A stretch of DNA of 64,000 nucleotides from Herpetospermum pedunculosum (Eukaryota > Streptophyta > Magnoliopsida > Cucurbitales > Cucurbitaceae): NCBI GenBank assembly GCA_028017165.1, contig CM051525.1, positions 29,995,267-30,059,266 on the forward strand. The letters run 5' to 3'. The translations under genes were made by a program, and so were the position numbers. Numbering within the stretch: the first letter of the stretch is position 1; each line of letters opens with the position of its first letter. Of the stretch, positions 11,406-23,105 are shown in pieces. The notes under the pieces were generated by a model that was given only the letters and a program-made list of their open reading frames with translations, was not told the DNA's origin and ran no database searches.

Positions 11406-11423
11406 TGGCGTCGCTGCCGGGGA
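11406..11423 (+). other. Primer-binding site of element C, tRNA-Asp type
   Basis: It reads TGGCGTCGCTGCCGGGGA, two changes from the perfect tRNA-Asp complement found in H, D and I. A leader of about 106 bases follows before gag. Confidence 0.85.
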
Positions 11424-11529
11424 AGGCAAAATTTGATTGAAATTATGATTGACTTTGAATTTGGATGATTGATTGGTTGCTGAAAAAAAAATTCTGTTTG
11501 TCTTTGTATGTTAAAATTTTTGTTTGTGT

Positions 11530-12084
11530 ATGACCCGTTCTTCTGAGATTAGTGGATTACAGTTTATACCTGAGATCGAAAGAGAAGAGCGGCGGTTGAG
11601 AAGAGAGGCCCGCGAGGGGCAGAGATTGTTTAAGGAAGAAAGCAATCCCTTCTTTGTTGAGGAGATGGCGCAAGGAGAAGCGCCGAGGACGCTGAAACAG
11701 CTGGCAGCGCCAGACTTAAATTTGCAGCCCCTGTGCATCCACTACCCCGTGGTAGCAGGTAATTTTGAATTAAAGTCAGGTTTAATTCACCAGTTGCCTT
11801 CTTTCCATGGCAATGCAGGGGAGGACGCGAATAAGCACTTAATGGAGTTTCACTGCGTCCATGCGGGGATGAAGCCCGCAGGAGTGACGGAGGAGCAGCT
11901 GAATATGAGGGCATTCCCCTTTACGCTCAAGGACAAAGCCAAGGACTGGCTTTATTATCTGCCCTCCGGCTCGATAACGACGTGGCAGGACATGAAGAGG
12001 GTCTTCCTAGAGAAATACTTCCCTGCGTCCTTGGCCACGACACTGAGAAAGAGAATCTACGGGATCACTCAGGACGTGGGTGAG
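11530..12084 (+). pseudogene. Gag of element C, part 1 of 3 (N-terminal 185 codons)
   Basis: The start is the ATG at 11530-11532 (MTRSSE), the same place as in element I. The part covers the Gag N-terminus and most of the retrotransposon Gag domain, including the conserved FPFTLKDKAKDWLYYLPSGS stretch. It is cut after codon 185 by element D. The duplicated target GTGAG (12080-12084 and 21389-21393) marks the cut, and the frame resumes at 21394. Over its three parts the frame totals 777 codons with no other break, so C was intact when hit. Gag would form the particle shell. Confidence 0.92.
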
Positions 12085-13788
12085 TGGTAGATGTACTTTT
12101 GGGGTACTCCAAATTCAAGCTGTCGAGGCTTGCCAAAATACAATTTATAACCCGAATACACCGAGCTATTTGTAGCTAAGTGGCAACGGGGTCGATCCAC
12201 AGGGAAATAAGAAATTTAATCTAACTAAGTCTAAATTGCTAGAAATAAAAGAATGCACAAATTAAAGAATGGTAATTTGGTTTTGGGGGAAGGGAGCTCC
12301 TAATTATGCTAACGGAAAATTAAACGGCGACGTGCAAAATTTAAACGGTTGTGCTTAACTTCGAGAAGTGGACTTGCTCGTTATGGATGTTCGGATCATT
12401 GATACGGTTTACGCGCTAGCTAATTCATGCACACAATTCATTTAGTTATTCCTAACTCAAATGACCCAAAGGAATTAATTAGAAGCGTGCAATTCTAATT
12501 AAACTTAGCCAATAATCTATCCAAGGTAGCGACCCCTAAATCGATTACGTGCTAGTGACGGGAACATTGCGACGGCCTAATCCTAAGACTAATCCGGTTT
12601 CTCTCTTGCCTTAAGCCTAACATGAAAACGTTAATTAATTCAGTTTACCAATGTCACTTTGGGCCGAACTAATTAGCCATGCTTAGACCCGTGCTACCTA
12701 GCGGTATAGGCAATTATACGTCCCAACCTTTAGCCCTCTATCATGCATAAGAATTAGAGCGTCAATCTAATTTAGCTACACATGCTAGAATTTGATGAAG
12801 AACAAGCAAGAGAATGCATAATCAAGCTAATGTCTCAACATTTACAAAGGGGAAAATCTCCCCAAACATCCATAATTTACAAACCAAAACTCTAAATCAA
12901 GCACATACCTTGGTTTAGCCTTCCATGGAGGTTGGATTACTCCAATCCACCATGGAAGAGCTTGGAATCATGCACAAAGAAGGAGAAGAAGTACAAAAAT
13001 GGCGGAAAATGGAGGTAGACCCGAGAGGAGAAGCTTGGAGAAGATGGAGAATGAAAAAGTGCAGCTGAAAAACGCGGTTTTACCCTTTTTAAGCTCGGAG
13101 CGTCGAGACGCTAGGCCAGCGTCTCGACGCTGTGCCCTAAGTTGGCAGGCGCGCGCGCGGGGCAGCGTCGAGACGCTGCGCGCGCGGCGTCGAGCGAGCG
13201 TCGAGACGCTTGCGCTCGACGCTTGCTCTCGGGTGGATCTCCAGATGTACGCTTCAGAGTTCGGAGCGTCGAGACGCTCGGCCAGCGTCTCGACGCTGTC
13301 GCGCGCGGACATGGCGAGGCAGACACGGGCGTGGGCGCGCGGGCGTGGGCGCGCGGGCGCGCGCGGACATGGGCGAGGCGGAGCGGGCTGGCGCGCGGGC
13401 GCGCGCGGACATGGGCGAGGCGGAGCGGGCTGGCGCGCGGGCGCGCGCGCGTCTGGCCGTCTGGGCGCGGGCGTGCGGTGCTTGCGAGCGGCGCGCGCGT
13501 GCTGCGTTCGTTGGGCGCCTGGGCGCTGGGCGCCGGCGCCTGGGCGCTGCCCTCTCGGCTCTTAGCCCACTTTTGGGTCGTTTTGGCTCCCGAGCTCCGT
13601 TTGGCCTATCGTTTTGACCCGAACACTTCCCGAAACATGTTAAATGACCTTTTTAGCCCCGAAAATCATCAATGGACTTCCCGAGCTCTTCACCATGAAA
13701 TCACCTACAAGGAAGCATTTTAATCAATATATGTCATGGTTTTAGCTAGAATTAGGGACATTAAGATAGCTCTATTTTGGAGCTATCA
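12085..13788 (-). repeat. 3' LTR of element D (1,704 bp)
   Basis: On the plus strand it runs from TGGTAGATG to GAGCTATCA. The part at 13090-13560 is very GC-rich. It has GCGTCGAGACGC palindromes, then a 42-bp unit (GACATGGGCGAGGCGGAGCG and following bases) present twice, against once in the other LTR. Open frames of up to 193 codons here (12968-13723) are read through low-complexity GC repeats and are not credible genes. Confidence 0.92.
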
Positions 13789-15061
13789 AAATACCCCCGA
13801 CCTAAATCTTGCTAGTCCCCGAGCAAGGTATACTCTAAATAATCTCCAAAGAATCAAATGCATGCTTGGACTCTAATCTCAATGCTTGTGAAACAAGGTA
13901 CTTGTAGTAAATTCAAAACCATCAAAAGCATGCAAACGTTGAAATCATTTCAAAATTTAAACTCCTATTTCCTTACGTGTGTGTGTGCTTAGCACCTCTC
14001 AACCTAGCTCACGCAAGCCCGGAACAACCTTATACAGTCCTATGACTCGTTTTCCCCCTACTTATGGCGATAAGAACAGTCTAACGGCTTTTAGTGATGA
14101 GAATAGCAACAAAACATAAGGCCTAATTTTTATTCTTTTCTTTGAGTACTTTGTACCCATTTTCTTTTCTTTTGAACAACTTTTTTTTTATTTTTCTCCT
14201 AGAGAGCCTAACACGTCAAGCCAAATTTAGCTTCACGTTTTTAAGGACCATTGCTCACTTCCATTAGTTCCCCTTTCATGCAGTGACAACCGTGGGTTAC
14301 ACGATCGCCCCTGGTTACACGGGCAACACAAGAAGGAGGAGCAACTCTAGAGGTTTTATTTTTCATGCATACTTTTTTTTTAGGCAATAGGTTCGCTATA
14401 CACAAATGAATTATTACTACTTCTACACATCAAGCCTCCCTAATGGTACCTTTCGGGGTGACAACAAGGTTTCAGACAAAATAAGATCAGTCTAGACCTA
14501 CAGAACTGAGGATAAGAGTGCTATGTGCTCAGTGAATGTAGGGAAATAACAGAAAAAATTTTAAAATAGGCTCAAAATGTGCATACATCGTCAAATTTTC
14601 GAATCATACGAATACGGAGTGTTCACAAGCAAATCACGGACCGTCCTCATCGGACACATGCATTCAGATTCTAATCTAGCAGCCAGAGTACACGTATGCT
14701 CGACAACTACTAAGAAGTCTCATCTCTATGTATCAACAAACTCCACCCCCCACCTTAAGATATGCATTGTCCCCAATGCATTCAACTATAAAAACAATAA
14801 AATCCTAAGGGAACACAAAACCTCCCCTGAATTTTATGGAGCTGACGGGTGGAGATGTGCACCAACGTCCTCCAATGGGCTCTCGAATCGTCGACCGTTC
14901 CACCTTTTCTCCTAGGAAAACAAGAAAACAAACAACAATTCAAAAGCTAAAATAAAAACAAAAAACAAAGCGATAAACAACGAAAATACAGTTCAAACTC
15001 GGGTGCCTCCGAGAAGCGCAAATTTTTAAAGTCGATTGCTCGACTGTATTCACTCTTCCAC
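13789..15061 (-). other. 3' noncoding module of element D
   Basis: No gene. On the minus strand after the stop come the GTCGA-GCAA-TCGAC hairpin (15031-15044) and a CTCGG/CCGAG hairpin (14998-15013). Next are an ATGCATTG/CAATGCAT stem-loop (14762-14781), an internal polypurine tract (14741-14758), a large stem-loop (14251-14344) and the terminal polypurine tract (13789-13803) beside the LTR. The same order is seen in C, G and I. Confidence 0.8.
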
Positions 15062-18000
15062 TCATCCATAATCGATCGGGGGTGGCGCTAGAAGTAATGT
15101 GGCGTCATAGCACTCAGCGTCCCCCTCGTGGAAAATCTTCAACCGGTGCCCATTCACTTTCTGCACCTCATCTGAGTCCAAGCTCTGAATCTCTACACTG
15201 CCATAAGGAGAAATTTTAGTTATGGTATAGGGTCCTTTCCAACGGGAACGAAGCTTACCTGGCATGAACTTCAGACGGGAATCGAAGAGGAGAACTTTCT
15301 GACCGACTTCGAAGTCTTTCTTTAAGATCCTTTGGTCATGAAACTGTTTGGACTTCTCTTTATAGATCCTGGAGTTCTCATAGGAGTCCAAACGCAGTTC
15401 CTCCAATTCCTGTAACTGAAGCAGTCGTGCCTCGCCAGCTTCGTCAGGGCTCATGTTACACTTCTTGATTGCCCAGAATGCCTTGTGCTCAATCTCCACG
15501 GGTAAGTGGCATGCCTTACCAAAGACCAACCGGTATGGGGACATACCGATAGGGGTTTTGTAGGCGGTGCGGTAGGCCCACAAAGCATCCTGCAAACGAT
15601 CGCTCCAATCCTTCCTACTCGGTCTCACGGTTTTCTCCAGAATTGACTTTACCTCTCTATTGGAGACCTCGGCTTGCCCATTGGCTTGAGGATGGTAGGC
15701 GGTGGACACGCGATGATGCACACCATACTTCCTCAGCAAAGCCTCCACAGATCGGTTACAAAAATGAGTTCCCTGGTCACTGATTATGGCTCGTGGGATT
15801 CCAAACCTGGTAAAAATACGAGACTGAACGAACCTAACAACAGAATTAGCATCGTTAGTCTTCGTGGCTTTCGCCTCAACCCACTTGGAAACATAATCAA
15901 CAGCCAGCAATATATAAGAAAAACCACAAGAAGGCGGGAAGGGTCCCATAAAATCCATGCCCCAAACGTCAAAGATTTCACAGACTAAGACAGGGGTTTG
16001 AGGCATTTCATTTCTACCAGATATCGACCCTATTCTTTGACATCTATCGCAGGTTTTACAAAATTCATGCGCATCTTTAAACAGAGAAGTCCAGTAAAAC
16101 CCACTATCTAAAACTTTCCTAGCTGTCCTCCTAGGCCCAAAATGTCCCCCACATGCATAATCATGACAGAAAGTAAGAATAGACGCGTGCTCATTCTCAG
16201 GGACACATCTCCTAATTATTTGATCAGAACAGAACTTCCATAAATTGGGATCCTCCCAAACATAGTACTTAGCGTCGCTTTTCAGCTTCGCTTTCCTACT
16301 ATGAGAGAAACCAGAAGGAAAATTACCTGTGGCCAAGTAATTTACCATATCAGCATACCAGGGAAGGACTGTATCAAGTCTGAAGAGTGTCTCATCAGGG
16401 AAATCTTCATTCAGAGGCAGGAGGTCTTCCTTTCTGACCAAGCGGCTCAGATGGTCGGCTACCGGGTTTTCTGCTCCTCTCCTATCCTTGATCTTCACAT
16501 CGAAGTCCTGGAGAAGCAAAATCCACCGAAGTAGCCTCGGTTTTGCGTCCTTCTTGGTCATCAGGTACCGAACAGCTGCATGATCAGAGAAAACAGTTAC
16601 TTGAGAACCAATAATGTAAGGACGAAATTTATCAAGCGCAAATACAATAGAAAGAAGTTCTTTTTCCGTTGTCGTGTAATTGCACTGCGCTGGATTAAGC
16701 ATCCTGGAGGCGTAGTAGATGACACGGCTCTTGTTCTCGATCCTCTGACCAAGCACGGCTCCCAAGGCATAGTTGCTGGCGTCGCACATAATTTCGAACG
16801 GCAAGTCCCACTGGGGTGGGTGTATGATGGGCGCGCTGGTCAAACGATCCTTGAGCAAATCGAAGGCTTTTCGGCACTCCTCCCCAAAATCGAACGCTAC
16901 ATCCTTCTGAAGGAGGTACGTCATAGGCATGGCAACCTTGGAGAAGTCCTGGATAAACCTGCGATAAAACCCTGCATGGCCAAGAAAAGACCGAACCTCC
17001 CTAACATTTGTTGGGTATGGCAGATTAGAGATAACATCGATTTTAGCCTTATCTACCTCTATACCCTTAGCAGAAACCACATGCCCTAAAACGATACCTT
17101 GACTAGCCATAAAGTGACATTTTTCAAAATTTAGAACAAGGTTCATCTCAATACATTTTTTCAGGACACGCGATAAATTATCTAAACAGTCATCGAAGGA
17201 ATTGCCATAAACTGTAAAATCATCCATGAACACTTCAATGCATTTTTCTACAAACTCAGAAAATATACTCATCATGCATCTCTGAAATGTACCAGGAGCG
17301 TTACAAAGCCCAAAAGGCATCCTTCTAAATGCAAATGTGCCAAAGGGGCACGTGAACGTTGTTTTCTCTTGGTCTTCTATGGCTATGGGGATTTGGTAAA
17401 AGCCAGAGAAACCATCGAGAAAACAAAAGAATGGCTTCCCAGCTAAACGCTCCACCATCTGATCAATAAAAGGAATGGGAAAATGGTCTTTCCTAGTGAC
17501 CTCATTAAGCTTCCTAAAGTCTATGCACATTCTCCATCCATTTTGAATCCTTTTGGGCACTAATTCATTTTTCTCATTCCTAACCACAGTCATGCCAGTT
17601 TTCTTAGGAACAACATGGATAGGACTAACCCATTTACTATCTGAGATAGGATAGATGATACCTGCCTCGAGGAGTTTGAGAATCTCAGAAACTACTACTT
17701 CCTTCATCGCGGGATTGAGCCTCCTTTGGGGCTCTCGTGAAGGTTTCGCTCCATCCTCGAGCAGGATTCTGTGCATGCACGTAGCTGGACTTAGCCCATG
17801 TAAATCTGCTAATGTCCATCCAATCGCCAGCTTGTGCTCTTTAAGAACTTCCATTAACTTCCCTTCCTGAGCCGGCATAAGGTTTTTCGCTATGATGACC
17901 GGCAACGTCTCATCATCCCCCAAATACGCGTATTTGAGATGATCAGGTAAGTCTTTCAACTCCAATTTAGGTGCCTGCAAAGTAGAGGGGAGCATTTTAG

Positions 18001-19768
18001 CATGATCCTGAACAGTTGCCAAAGAAGAGACAGTTGAATCACAAAGTTCAGACATGGAAGGTTCATGCATATCAGATTCATCAAAAAGATCAGTCAAAAA
18101 TAATGGGTCATCCCCATCTCTATCAGACATGCATTCTTCCTGAACTAACGATTCAATTGTATCTACTTGACAAAGAGAGTGGACGCTCTCATCATGCTCC
18201 AACTCATTAGACACATCAACCTCAACAACTTGTCCACGATACTCAACAGATAAAGTGCCCTTATCTACATTTATCTTAGTTTTAGCAGTTTTCATAAAGG
18301 GCCTACCTAATAAGATCGACGCAGACGAAGAATCAGAATTTCCATCCATTTTCAGAATATAAAAATCCACAGGAAAAATCAGCCCGTTAACATTAACTAA
18401 TACATCTTCCACTACCCCTAAAGGATGCACGCAAGACCTATCAGCAAGTTGTATAACAATACCAGTTCCCTGTATTTCTTTTAAATTCAAATCCTGATAA
18501 ACGGAGTGAGGCATGACACTAATGGAGGCTCCTAGATCTAGCATGGCTCTTCTAATTTTCTTACCTCCAATAGTGCAAGGGAGAGAAAACATACCTGGAT
18601 CGTCGCATTTTTCTGGTAAGTTCTTCGTGATTAAAGCGGAAACATTTTTACTTACCACGACGCGCTCTTTCTCTTTTGTCTTCCTCTTGTTGGTGCATAA
18701 CTCCTTCAGGAACTTAGTGTACCTTGGGATTTGCTTGATGGCATCCAACAGAGGGATGTTGATCTCTACCTTCTTAAATGTGTTTAAGAACTCCTCCTCG
18801 TAGTTTTCCTTGGGCGGTCTCGCTAACCTGCTAGGAAAAGGAGCCTTAGGCACATAAACTCTAGTGCACGTAGGATCGAAATTTACCCCATGCCACCGTG
18901 GTTCAGGATTTTCTGTCTGTGGCTCGACGTGGCCATGATCGACTTCCACCGGCGGGGTACTCGTGGGAAGATGCTTCCCACTTCTCAGGGTGATGGCACT
19001 AGCGCTCTCCGCGTTCTGATGCTCGATCACTGTCAACCTCTTACTGACTTGAATCACTGCATCGCTCAAAGTTTGAAACTGCTCTCGAGTTTCCCTGTGT
19101 TGTGATTCAAGTATTTCTTCCAACGATCTACCTGAAACAAAAGAACGGGGTTGTGAGTTATTTTTCAAAGCAAGAATAACATTACTTACTTCAAAAAGTT
19201 GAGCCTTAAGCTCGTCCACGTCCCTGATCAGGCGATCTTTCTCCTTGTCTCCATCTCCACTCCGCTCCAAGCTTCTAGCCAAGTTGGAAATTAAAGCTCT
19301 AGCTTCAGCGGGTGTTTTATCCATGAGACATCCTCCACTTGCGACATCAACTAACTGTCGGTTTGGCGGTAAGAGACCTTCGTAGAAGTTCTGAATGAGT
19401 TGTTGTTCAGCTACTTGGTGGTTGGGGCAATCCTCACACAACCGACCAAATCTCTTCCAACACTCAAGAACGGTCTCTTTTTCTCCTTGCTCAATTCTAT
19501 TTATCATTCTTCTAAGGGCGGCAACCTTGGGAGGCGGAAAATACTTCGCATAAAACGCTCCCTGCAGCTCTGCCCAAGAAGTGATGGACCCAGCCGGAAG
19601 GTAATGCATCCAATCTCTCGCCTCCTCTTTCAAGGTGAAAGGAAAGGCTTTGAGATGGAGTTGATCTTCGGTGATGCCGTCGGTCCTAAATGACGAACAC
19701 ACCATCTTGAATGCCTTGAGGTGTCTGACGAGACTCTCATCTGTATTACCATTCTTTAATTTGTGCAT
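15062..19768 (-). CDS. Gag-Pol polyprotein of element D, N-terminally truncated (1,568 aa)
   Basis: An uninterrupted frame. The first residues (MHKLKNGNT) come from the inverted LTR block, not from gag, so the true Gag start is lost and the annotated ATG is fortuitous. Real Gag begins around residue 10 and covers the retrotransposon Gag domain to about residue 160. There is no zinc knuckle. Retropepsin has DLGAS at 18524-18538 (residue 411). Reverse transcriptase spans about 680-870, with FMDDF at 17216-17230. RNase H lies at about 985-1105. Integrase follows, with an HHCC region near 1195-1245, a DDE core near 1270-1370 and a KLRSRWKGPY tail near 1508. The last residues, IDYG, match the end of the short gag-protease frames of C, I, G and B. 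It is the most plausible type of enzyme donor for them, by inference. Confidence 0.93.
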   Translation of the reverse strand: MHKLKNGNTDESLVRHLKAFKMVCSSFRTDGITEDQLHLKAFPFTLKEEARDWMHYLPAGSITSWAELQGAFYAKYFPPPKVAALRRMINRIEQGEKETVLECWKRFGRLCEDCPNHQVAEQQLIQNFYEGLLPPNRQLVDVASGGCLMDKTPAEARALISNLARSLERSGDGDKEKDRLIRDVDELKAQLFEVSNVILALKNNSQPRSFVSGRSLEEILESQHRETREQFQTLSDAVIQVSKRLTVIEHQNAESASAITLRSGKHLPTSTPPVEVDHGHVEPQTENPEPRWHGVNFDPTCTRVYVPKAPFPSRLARPPKENYEEEFLNTFKKVEINIPLLDAIKQIPRYTKFLKELCTNKRKTKEKERVVVSKNVSALITKNLPEKCDDPGMFSLPCTIGGKKIRRAMLDLGASISVMPHSVYQDLNLKEIQGTGIVIQLADRSCVHPLGVVEDVLVNVNGLIFPVDFYILKMDGNSDSSSASILLGRPFMKTAKTKINVDKGTLSVEYRGQVVEVDVSNELEHDESVHSLCQVDTIESLVQEECMSDRDGDDPLFLTDLFDESDMHEPSMSELCDSTVSSLATVQDHAKMLPSTLQAPKLELKDLPDHLKYAYLGDDETLPVIIAKNLMPAQEGKLMEVLKEHKLAIGWTLADLHGLSPATCMHRILLEDGAKPSREPQRRLNPAMKEVVVSEILKLLEAGIIYPISDSKWVSPIHVVPKKTGMTVVRNEKNELVPKRIQNGWRMCIDFRKLNEVTRKDHFPIPFIDQMVERLAGKPFFCFLDGFSGFYQIPIAIEDQEKTTFTCPFGTFAFRRMPFGLCNAPGTFQRCMMSIFSEFVEKCIEVFMDDFTVYGNSFDDCLDNLSRVLKKCIEMNLVLNFEKCHFMASQGIVLGHVVSAKGIEVDKAKIDVISNLPYPTNVREVRSFLGHAGFYRRFIQDFSKVAMPMTYLLQKDVAFDFGEECRKAFDLLKDRLTSAPIIHPPQWDLPFEIMCDASNYALGAVLGQRIENKSRVIYYASRMLNPAQCNYTTTEKELLSIVFALDKFRPYIIGSQVTVFSDHAAVRYLMTKKDAKPRLLRWILLLQDFDVKIKDRRGAENPVADHLSRLVRKEDLLPLNEDFPDETLFRLDTVLPWYADMVNYLATGNFPSGFSHSRKAKLKSDAKYYVWEDPNLWKFCSDQIIRRCVPENEHASILTFCHDYACGGHFGPRRTARKVLDSGFYWTSLFKDAHEFCKTCDRCQRIGSISGRNEMPQTPVLVCEIFDVWGMDFMGPFPPSCGFSYILLAVDYVSKWVEAKATKTNDANSVVRFVQSRIFTRFGIPRAIISDQGTHFCNRSVEALLRKYGVHHRVSTAYHPQANGQAEVSNREVKSILEKTVRPSRKDWSDRLQDALWAYRTAYKTPIGMSPYRLVFGKACHLPVEIEHKAFWAIKKCNMSPDEAGEARLLQLQELEELRLDSYENSRIYKEKSKQFHDQRILKKDFEVGQKVLLFDSRLKFMPGKLRSRWKGPYTITKISPYGSVEIQSLDSDEVQKVNGHRLKIFHEGDAECYDATLLLAPPPIDYG

Positions 19769-19962
19769 TCTTTTATTTCTAGCAATTTAGACTTAGTTAG
19801 ATTAAATTTCTTATTTCCCTGTGGATCGACCCCGTTGGCACTTAGCTACAAATAGCTCGGTGTATTCGGGTTATAAATTGTATTTTGGCAAGCCTCGACA
19901 GCTTGAATTTGGAGTACCCCAAAAGTACATCTACCAAAATTGGCGCCGTTGCCGGGGAAGGA
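19745..19962 (+). other. Inverted block of element D: LTR end plus primer-binding site
   Basis: Bases 19745-19936 are the reverse complement of the LTR end at 12085-12276, now in plus orientation. They are followed by AAAT and a perfect tRNA-Asp site, TGGCGCCGTTGCCGGGGA (19941-19958). Both neighbours, gag on the left and LTR body on the right, remain in minus orientation. The right junction falls in GGGGAAGG, shared by the two joined sequences. The gag start and leader are missing. Confidence 0.85.
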
Positions 19963-21388
19963 AGCTCCTAATTATGCTAACGGAAAATTAAACGGCGACG
20001 TGCAAAAATTAAACGGTTGTGCTTAACTTCGAGAAGTGGACTTGCTCGTTATGGATGTTCGGATCATTGATACGGTTTACGCGCTAGCTAATTCATGCAC
20101 ACAATTCATTTAGTTATTCCTAACTCAAATGACCCAAAGGAATTAATTAGAAGCCTGCAATTCTAATTAAACTTAGCCAATAATCTATCCAAGGTAGCGA
20201 CCCCTAAATCGATTACGTGCTAGTGACGGGAACATTGCGACGGCCTAATCCTAAGACTAATCCGGTTTCTCTCTTGCCTTAAGCCTAACATGAAAACGTT
20301 AATTAATTCAGTTTACCAATGTCACTTTGGGCCGAACTAATTAGCCATGCTTAGACCCGTGCTACCTAGCGGTATAGGCAATTATACGTCCCAACCTTTA
20401 GCCCTCTATCATGCATAAGAATTAGAGCGTCAATCTAATTTAGCTACACATGCTAGAATTTGATGAAGAACAAGCAAGAGAATGCATAATCAAGCTAATG
20501 TCTCAACATTTACAAAGGGGAAAATCTCCCCAAAGATCCATAATTTACAAACCAAAACTCTAAATCAAGCACATACCTTGGTTTAGCCTTCCATGGAGGT
20601 TGGATTACTCCAATCCACCATGGAAGAGCTTGGAATCATGCACAAAGAAGGAGAAGAAGTACAAAAATGGCGGAAAATGGAGGTAGACCCGAGAGGAGAA
20701 GCTTGGAGAAGATGGAGAATGAAAAAGTGCAGCTGAAAAACGCGGTTTTACCCTTTTTAAGCTCGGAGCGTCGAGACGCTAGGCCAGCGTCTCGACGCTG
20801 TGCCCTAAGTTGGCAGGCGCGCGCGCGGGGCAGCGTCGAGACGCGCGCGCGGCGTCGAGCGAGCGTCGAGACGCTTGCGCTCGACGCTTGCTCTCGGGTG
20901 GATCTCCAGATGTACGCTTCAGAGTTCGGAGCGTCGAGACGCTCGGCCAGCGTCTCGACGCTGTCGCGCGCGGACATGGCGAGGCGGACACGGGCGTGGG
21001 CGCGCGGGCGCGCGCGGACATGGGCGAGGCGGAGCGGGCTGGCGCGCGGGCGCGCGCGCGTCTGGCCGTCTGGGCGCGGGCGTGCGGTGCTTGCGAGCGG
21101 CGCGCGCGGGCGCGCGCGCGTGCTGCGTTCGTTGGGCGCCTGGGCGCTGCCCTCTCGGCTCTTAGCCCACTTTTGGGTCGTTTTGGCTCCCGAGCTCCGT
21201 TTGGCCTATCGTTTTGACCCGAACACTTCCCGAAACATGTTAAATGACCTGTTTAGCCCCGAAAATCATCAATGGACTTCCCGAGCTCTTCACCATGAAA
21301 TCACCTACAAGGAAGCATTTTAATCAATATATGTCATGGTTTTAGCTAGAATTAGGGACATTAAGATAGCTCTATTTTGGAGCTATCA
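19963..21388 (-). repeat. 5' LTR body of element D
   Basis: It parallels 12290-13788 of the other LTR with few substitutions, one copy instead of two of the 42-bp GC-rich unit, and small indels near 20840 and 21100. It ends GAGCTATCA before the GTGAG target copy. The missing end of this LTR is the inverted block to its left. GC-rich frames at 20636-21323 are not genes. Confidence 0.9.
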
Positions 21389-21393
21389 GTGAG

Positions 21394-21502
21394 TCTCTGC
21401 ATGAATACTGGGAACGCTTTGGGCGCCTGTGCGCAAGCTTCCCGCACCATCAGATCGATGATCAGCTCTTGATCCAGTATTTCTATGAGGGTATGACGCC
21501 TC
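21394..21502 (+). pseudogene. Gag of element C, part 2 of 3
   Basis: It continues the Gag domain (RFGRLC, then FYEGM). It is bounded on the left by the D target copy and on the right by the copia solo LTR, whose target copy GCCTC is 21498-21502. The frame continues at 23106. Confidence 0.9.
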
Positions 21503-23100
21503 TGAAGGGAATGAACTCTTCATTCCCCGCAGCGGAAGCGTTTGGAATCGATCTTTGTTTTATTTAGAATTAAATAAAAAATACAAGTTCAAGCATATTA
21601 CCTTTGAAGACTACAAAGCCCTTCTTGTGTTCCCTTTTCCACGAGATCTTCCTCGCTATGACTCGAACACGGGATCAAGCTTGTGGGAGCTCTTTGAAAG
21701 AATGAGAGAACAATTCTCTGCAGAAAGTGAGTAGTGTGTTTGGCCAACCCTTTGGCTAAACCTAAATGTCTTATTTATAATAAGGCTTTTAGGAATTAAT
21801 TTTATTTTACAAAATACATTTTAATATCTAATATATTAAAATATGCATTTTATATTTATTTGAATCTTATTCAAATATTATAAAATTAATCTTTTATAAT
21901 ATACTTTAAACCAATTTGAATCTCATTAACATATGTATATAGTTTTTAATATTAATGTATCATATACATAAACTATTTCCTCTAATATTTAATGTATCAA
22001 ATACAATAAATATATTTTACTCTTCTACATTTAATATATCAAATATATTAAATAATAATTTGAATATTCCAAATTTTTCTTTCAACTAAATTGATCCTTT
22101 TAGTGTTACTATGAGCTAGCAAGGGGACCTTATGGACTTACAGATTTATAAGCTCCAATGATACAAAATTAATTAATTAAACTCATTAATTAATTGACTT
22201 TCATTCATTAACTCTAGGTCACTCCACTATCGGCCTAGAGTTGCACTCTTATGCACTGTAGGACAAGTTGTGTCCATGGATATAACCATTACATGCAAGT
22301 CGATCCTTCACGAGTTGTTCGTAATTACAGCTGGGTCAAAAGTCCGTTTTACCCCTGTAATTACATCTTACACCTTAAGTACCACTGATTCTCTAATGAA
22401 CAACTTGTTTATGATCCAACCATAAACCAAGTCCCTCTCGTGCCAGTGAGAGGGTGGGGCCCCATTGTTCAAGTCCCGAAATCAGCACTTAAGGGAACTA
22501 CTCATCTACTTTCCCTATATGGGAAGACGTGAATTCCATCTTGTGAAACTTATGTTCCCAACTCCCTATTTGGTCAAGTCCCCAAAATGGTAGGCTTATT
22601 GAATCGGCTATAAAGGCCATTCTCACCCATACAAATCAAAGGACGAGCCCTCACAGGCAGGAGTTCATAACTCACTCAGGATTAAGATCGAGTCACATAT
22701 GATCATCCTGTGAAATATTAATCTTCTCAAATAACGGATTTATAAAGAGAGATTATATATTTCGTGGTCCAGTCTTATACAAACTCATTGTATAGGATAC
22801 CCCCACTCACATGTCTCTACATGAATGATTTGGATCAAATCATTTGTAACAATTACAAAGTGGGCCGTATCAATAGTGTTACCAGGATAAGGCACCCAAC
22901 CTTATCCATATACTATAGACCCTTTAGGTTATTACTTGAACATGATCCTCCCGTATGTCAACTACATACAGTTCAAGATTACACTAATAACCTTGGATTT
23001 TATTTATATAATGAATATTATAAATTGCAAATATTAATAATAAAATAATTATCAAATAATTATTAATTAATTACGAGGCTTTAGGGCATAAATCCCAACA
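21503..23100 (-). mobile_element. Solo LTR of a Ty1/copia element (1,598 bp)
   Basis: The plus strand runs from TGAAGGGAATG to ATCCCAACA, flanked by GCCTC (21498-21502 and 23101-23105). The minus strand therefore begins TGTTGGGAT, like the E and F LTRs, and several blocks such as AGGATAAGGCACCCAACC resemble them. There is no internal region, primer site or pol. It was probably left by recombination between two LTRs of a full element. Confidence 0.9.
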
Positions 23101-23105
23101 GCCTC

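Larger units (their letters stand above)
12085..21388 (-). mobile_element. Element D: gypsy gag-pol element, minus strand, with a rearranged 5' end
   Basis: It is bounded by GTGAG on both sides (12080-12084, 21389-21393). On the minus strand the order is 5' LTR body (19963-21388), an inverted LTR-end plus primer-site block (19745-19962), gag-pol (15062-19768), 3' noncoding module (13789-15061), and 3' LTR (12085-13788). Over about 1.4 kb of comparable LTR I see roughly five substitutions plus repeat-number changes, so insertion looks recent. The 5' rearrangement removes the Gag N-terminus and puts the primer site in the wrong orientation, so this copy should be unable to replicate alone. Confidence 0.92.

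Noticed and set aside
14577..14915. 112-codon plus-strand frame in the D 3' module
   Set aside because: It runs across conserved noncoding hairpins and a polypurine tract and is not open in C, I or G.
15674..17089. Plus-strand frames up to 169 codons across element D
   Set aside because: Shadows of the 1,568-codon minus-strand polyprotein.
22764..23048. 94-codon frame in the copia solo LTR
   Set aside because: AT-rich, no features, and not kept in the related E and F LTRs.
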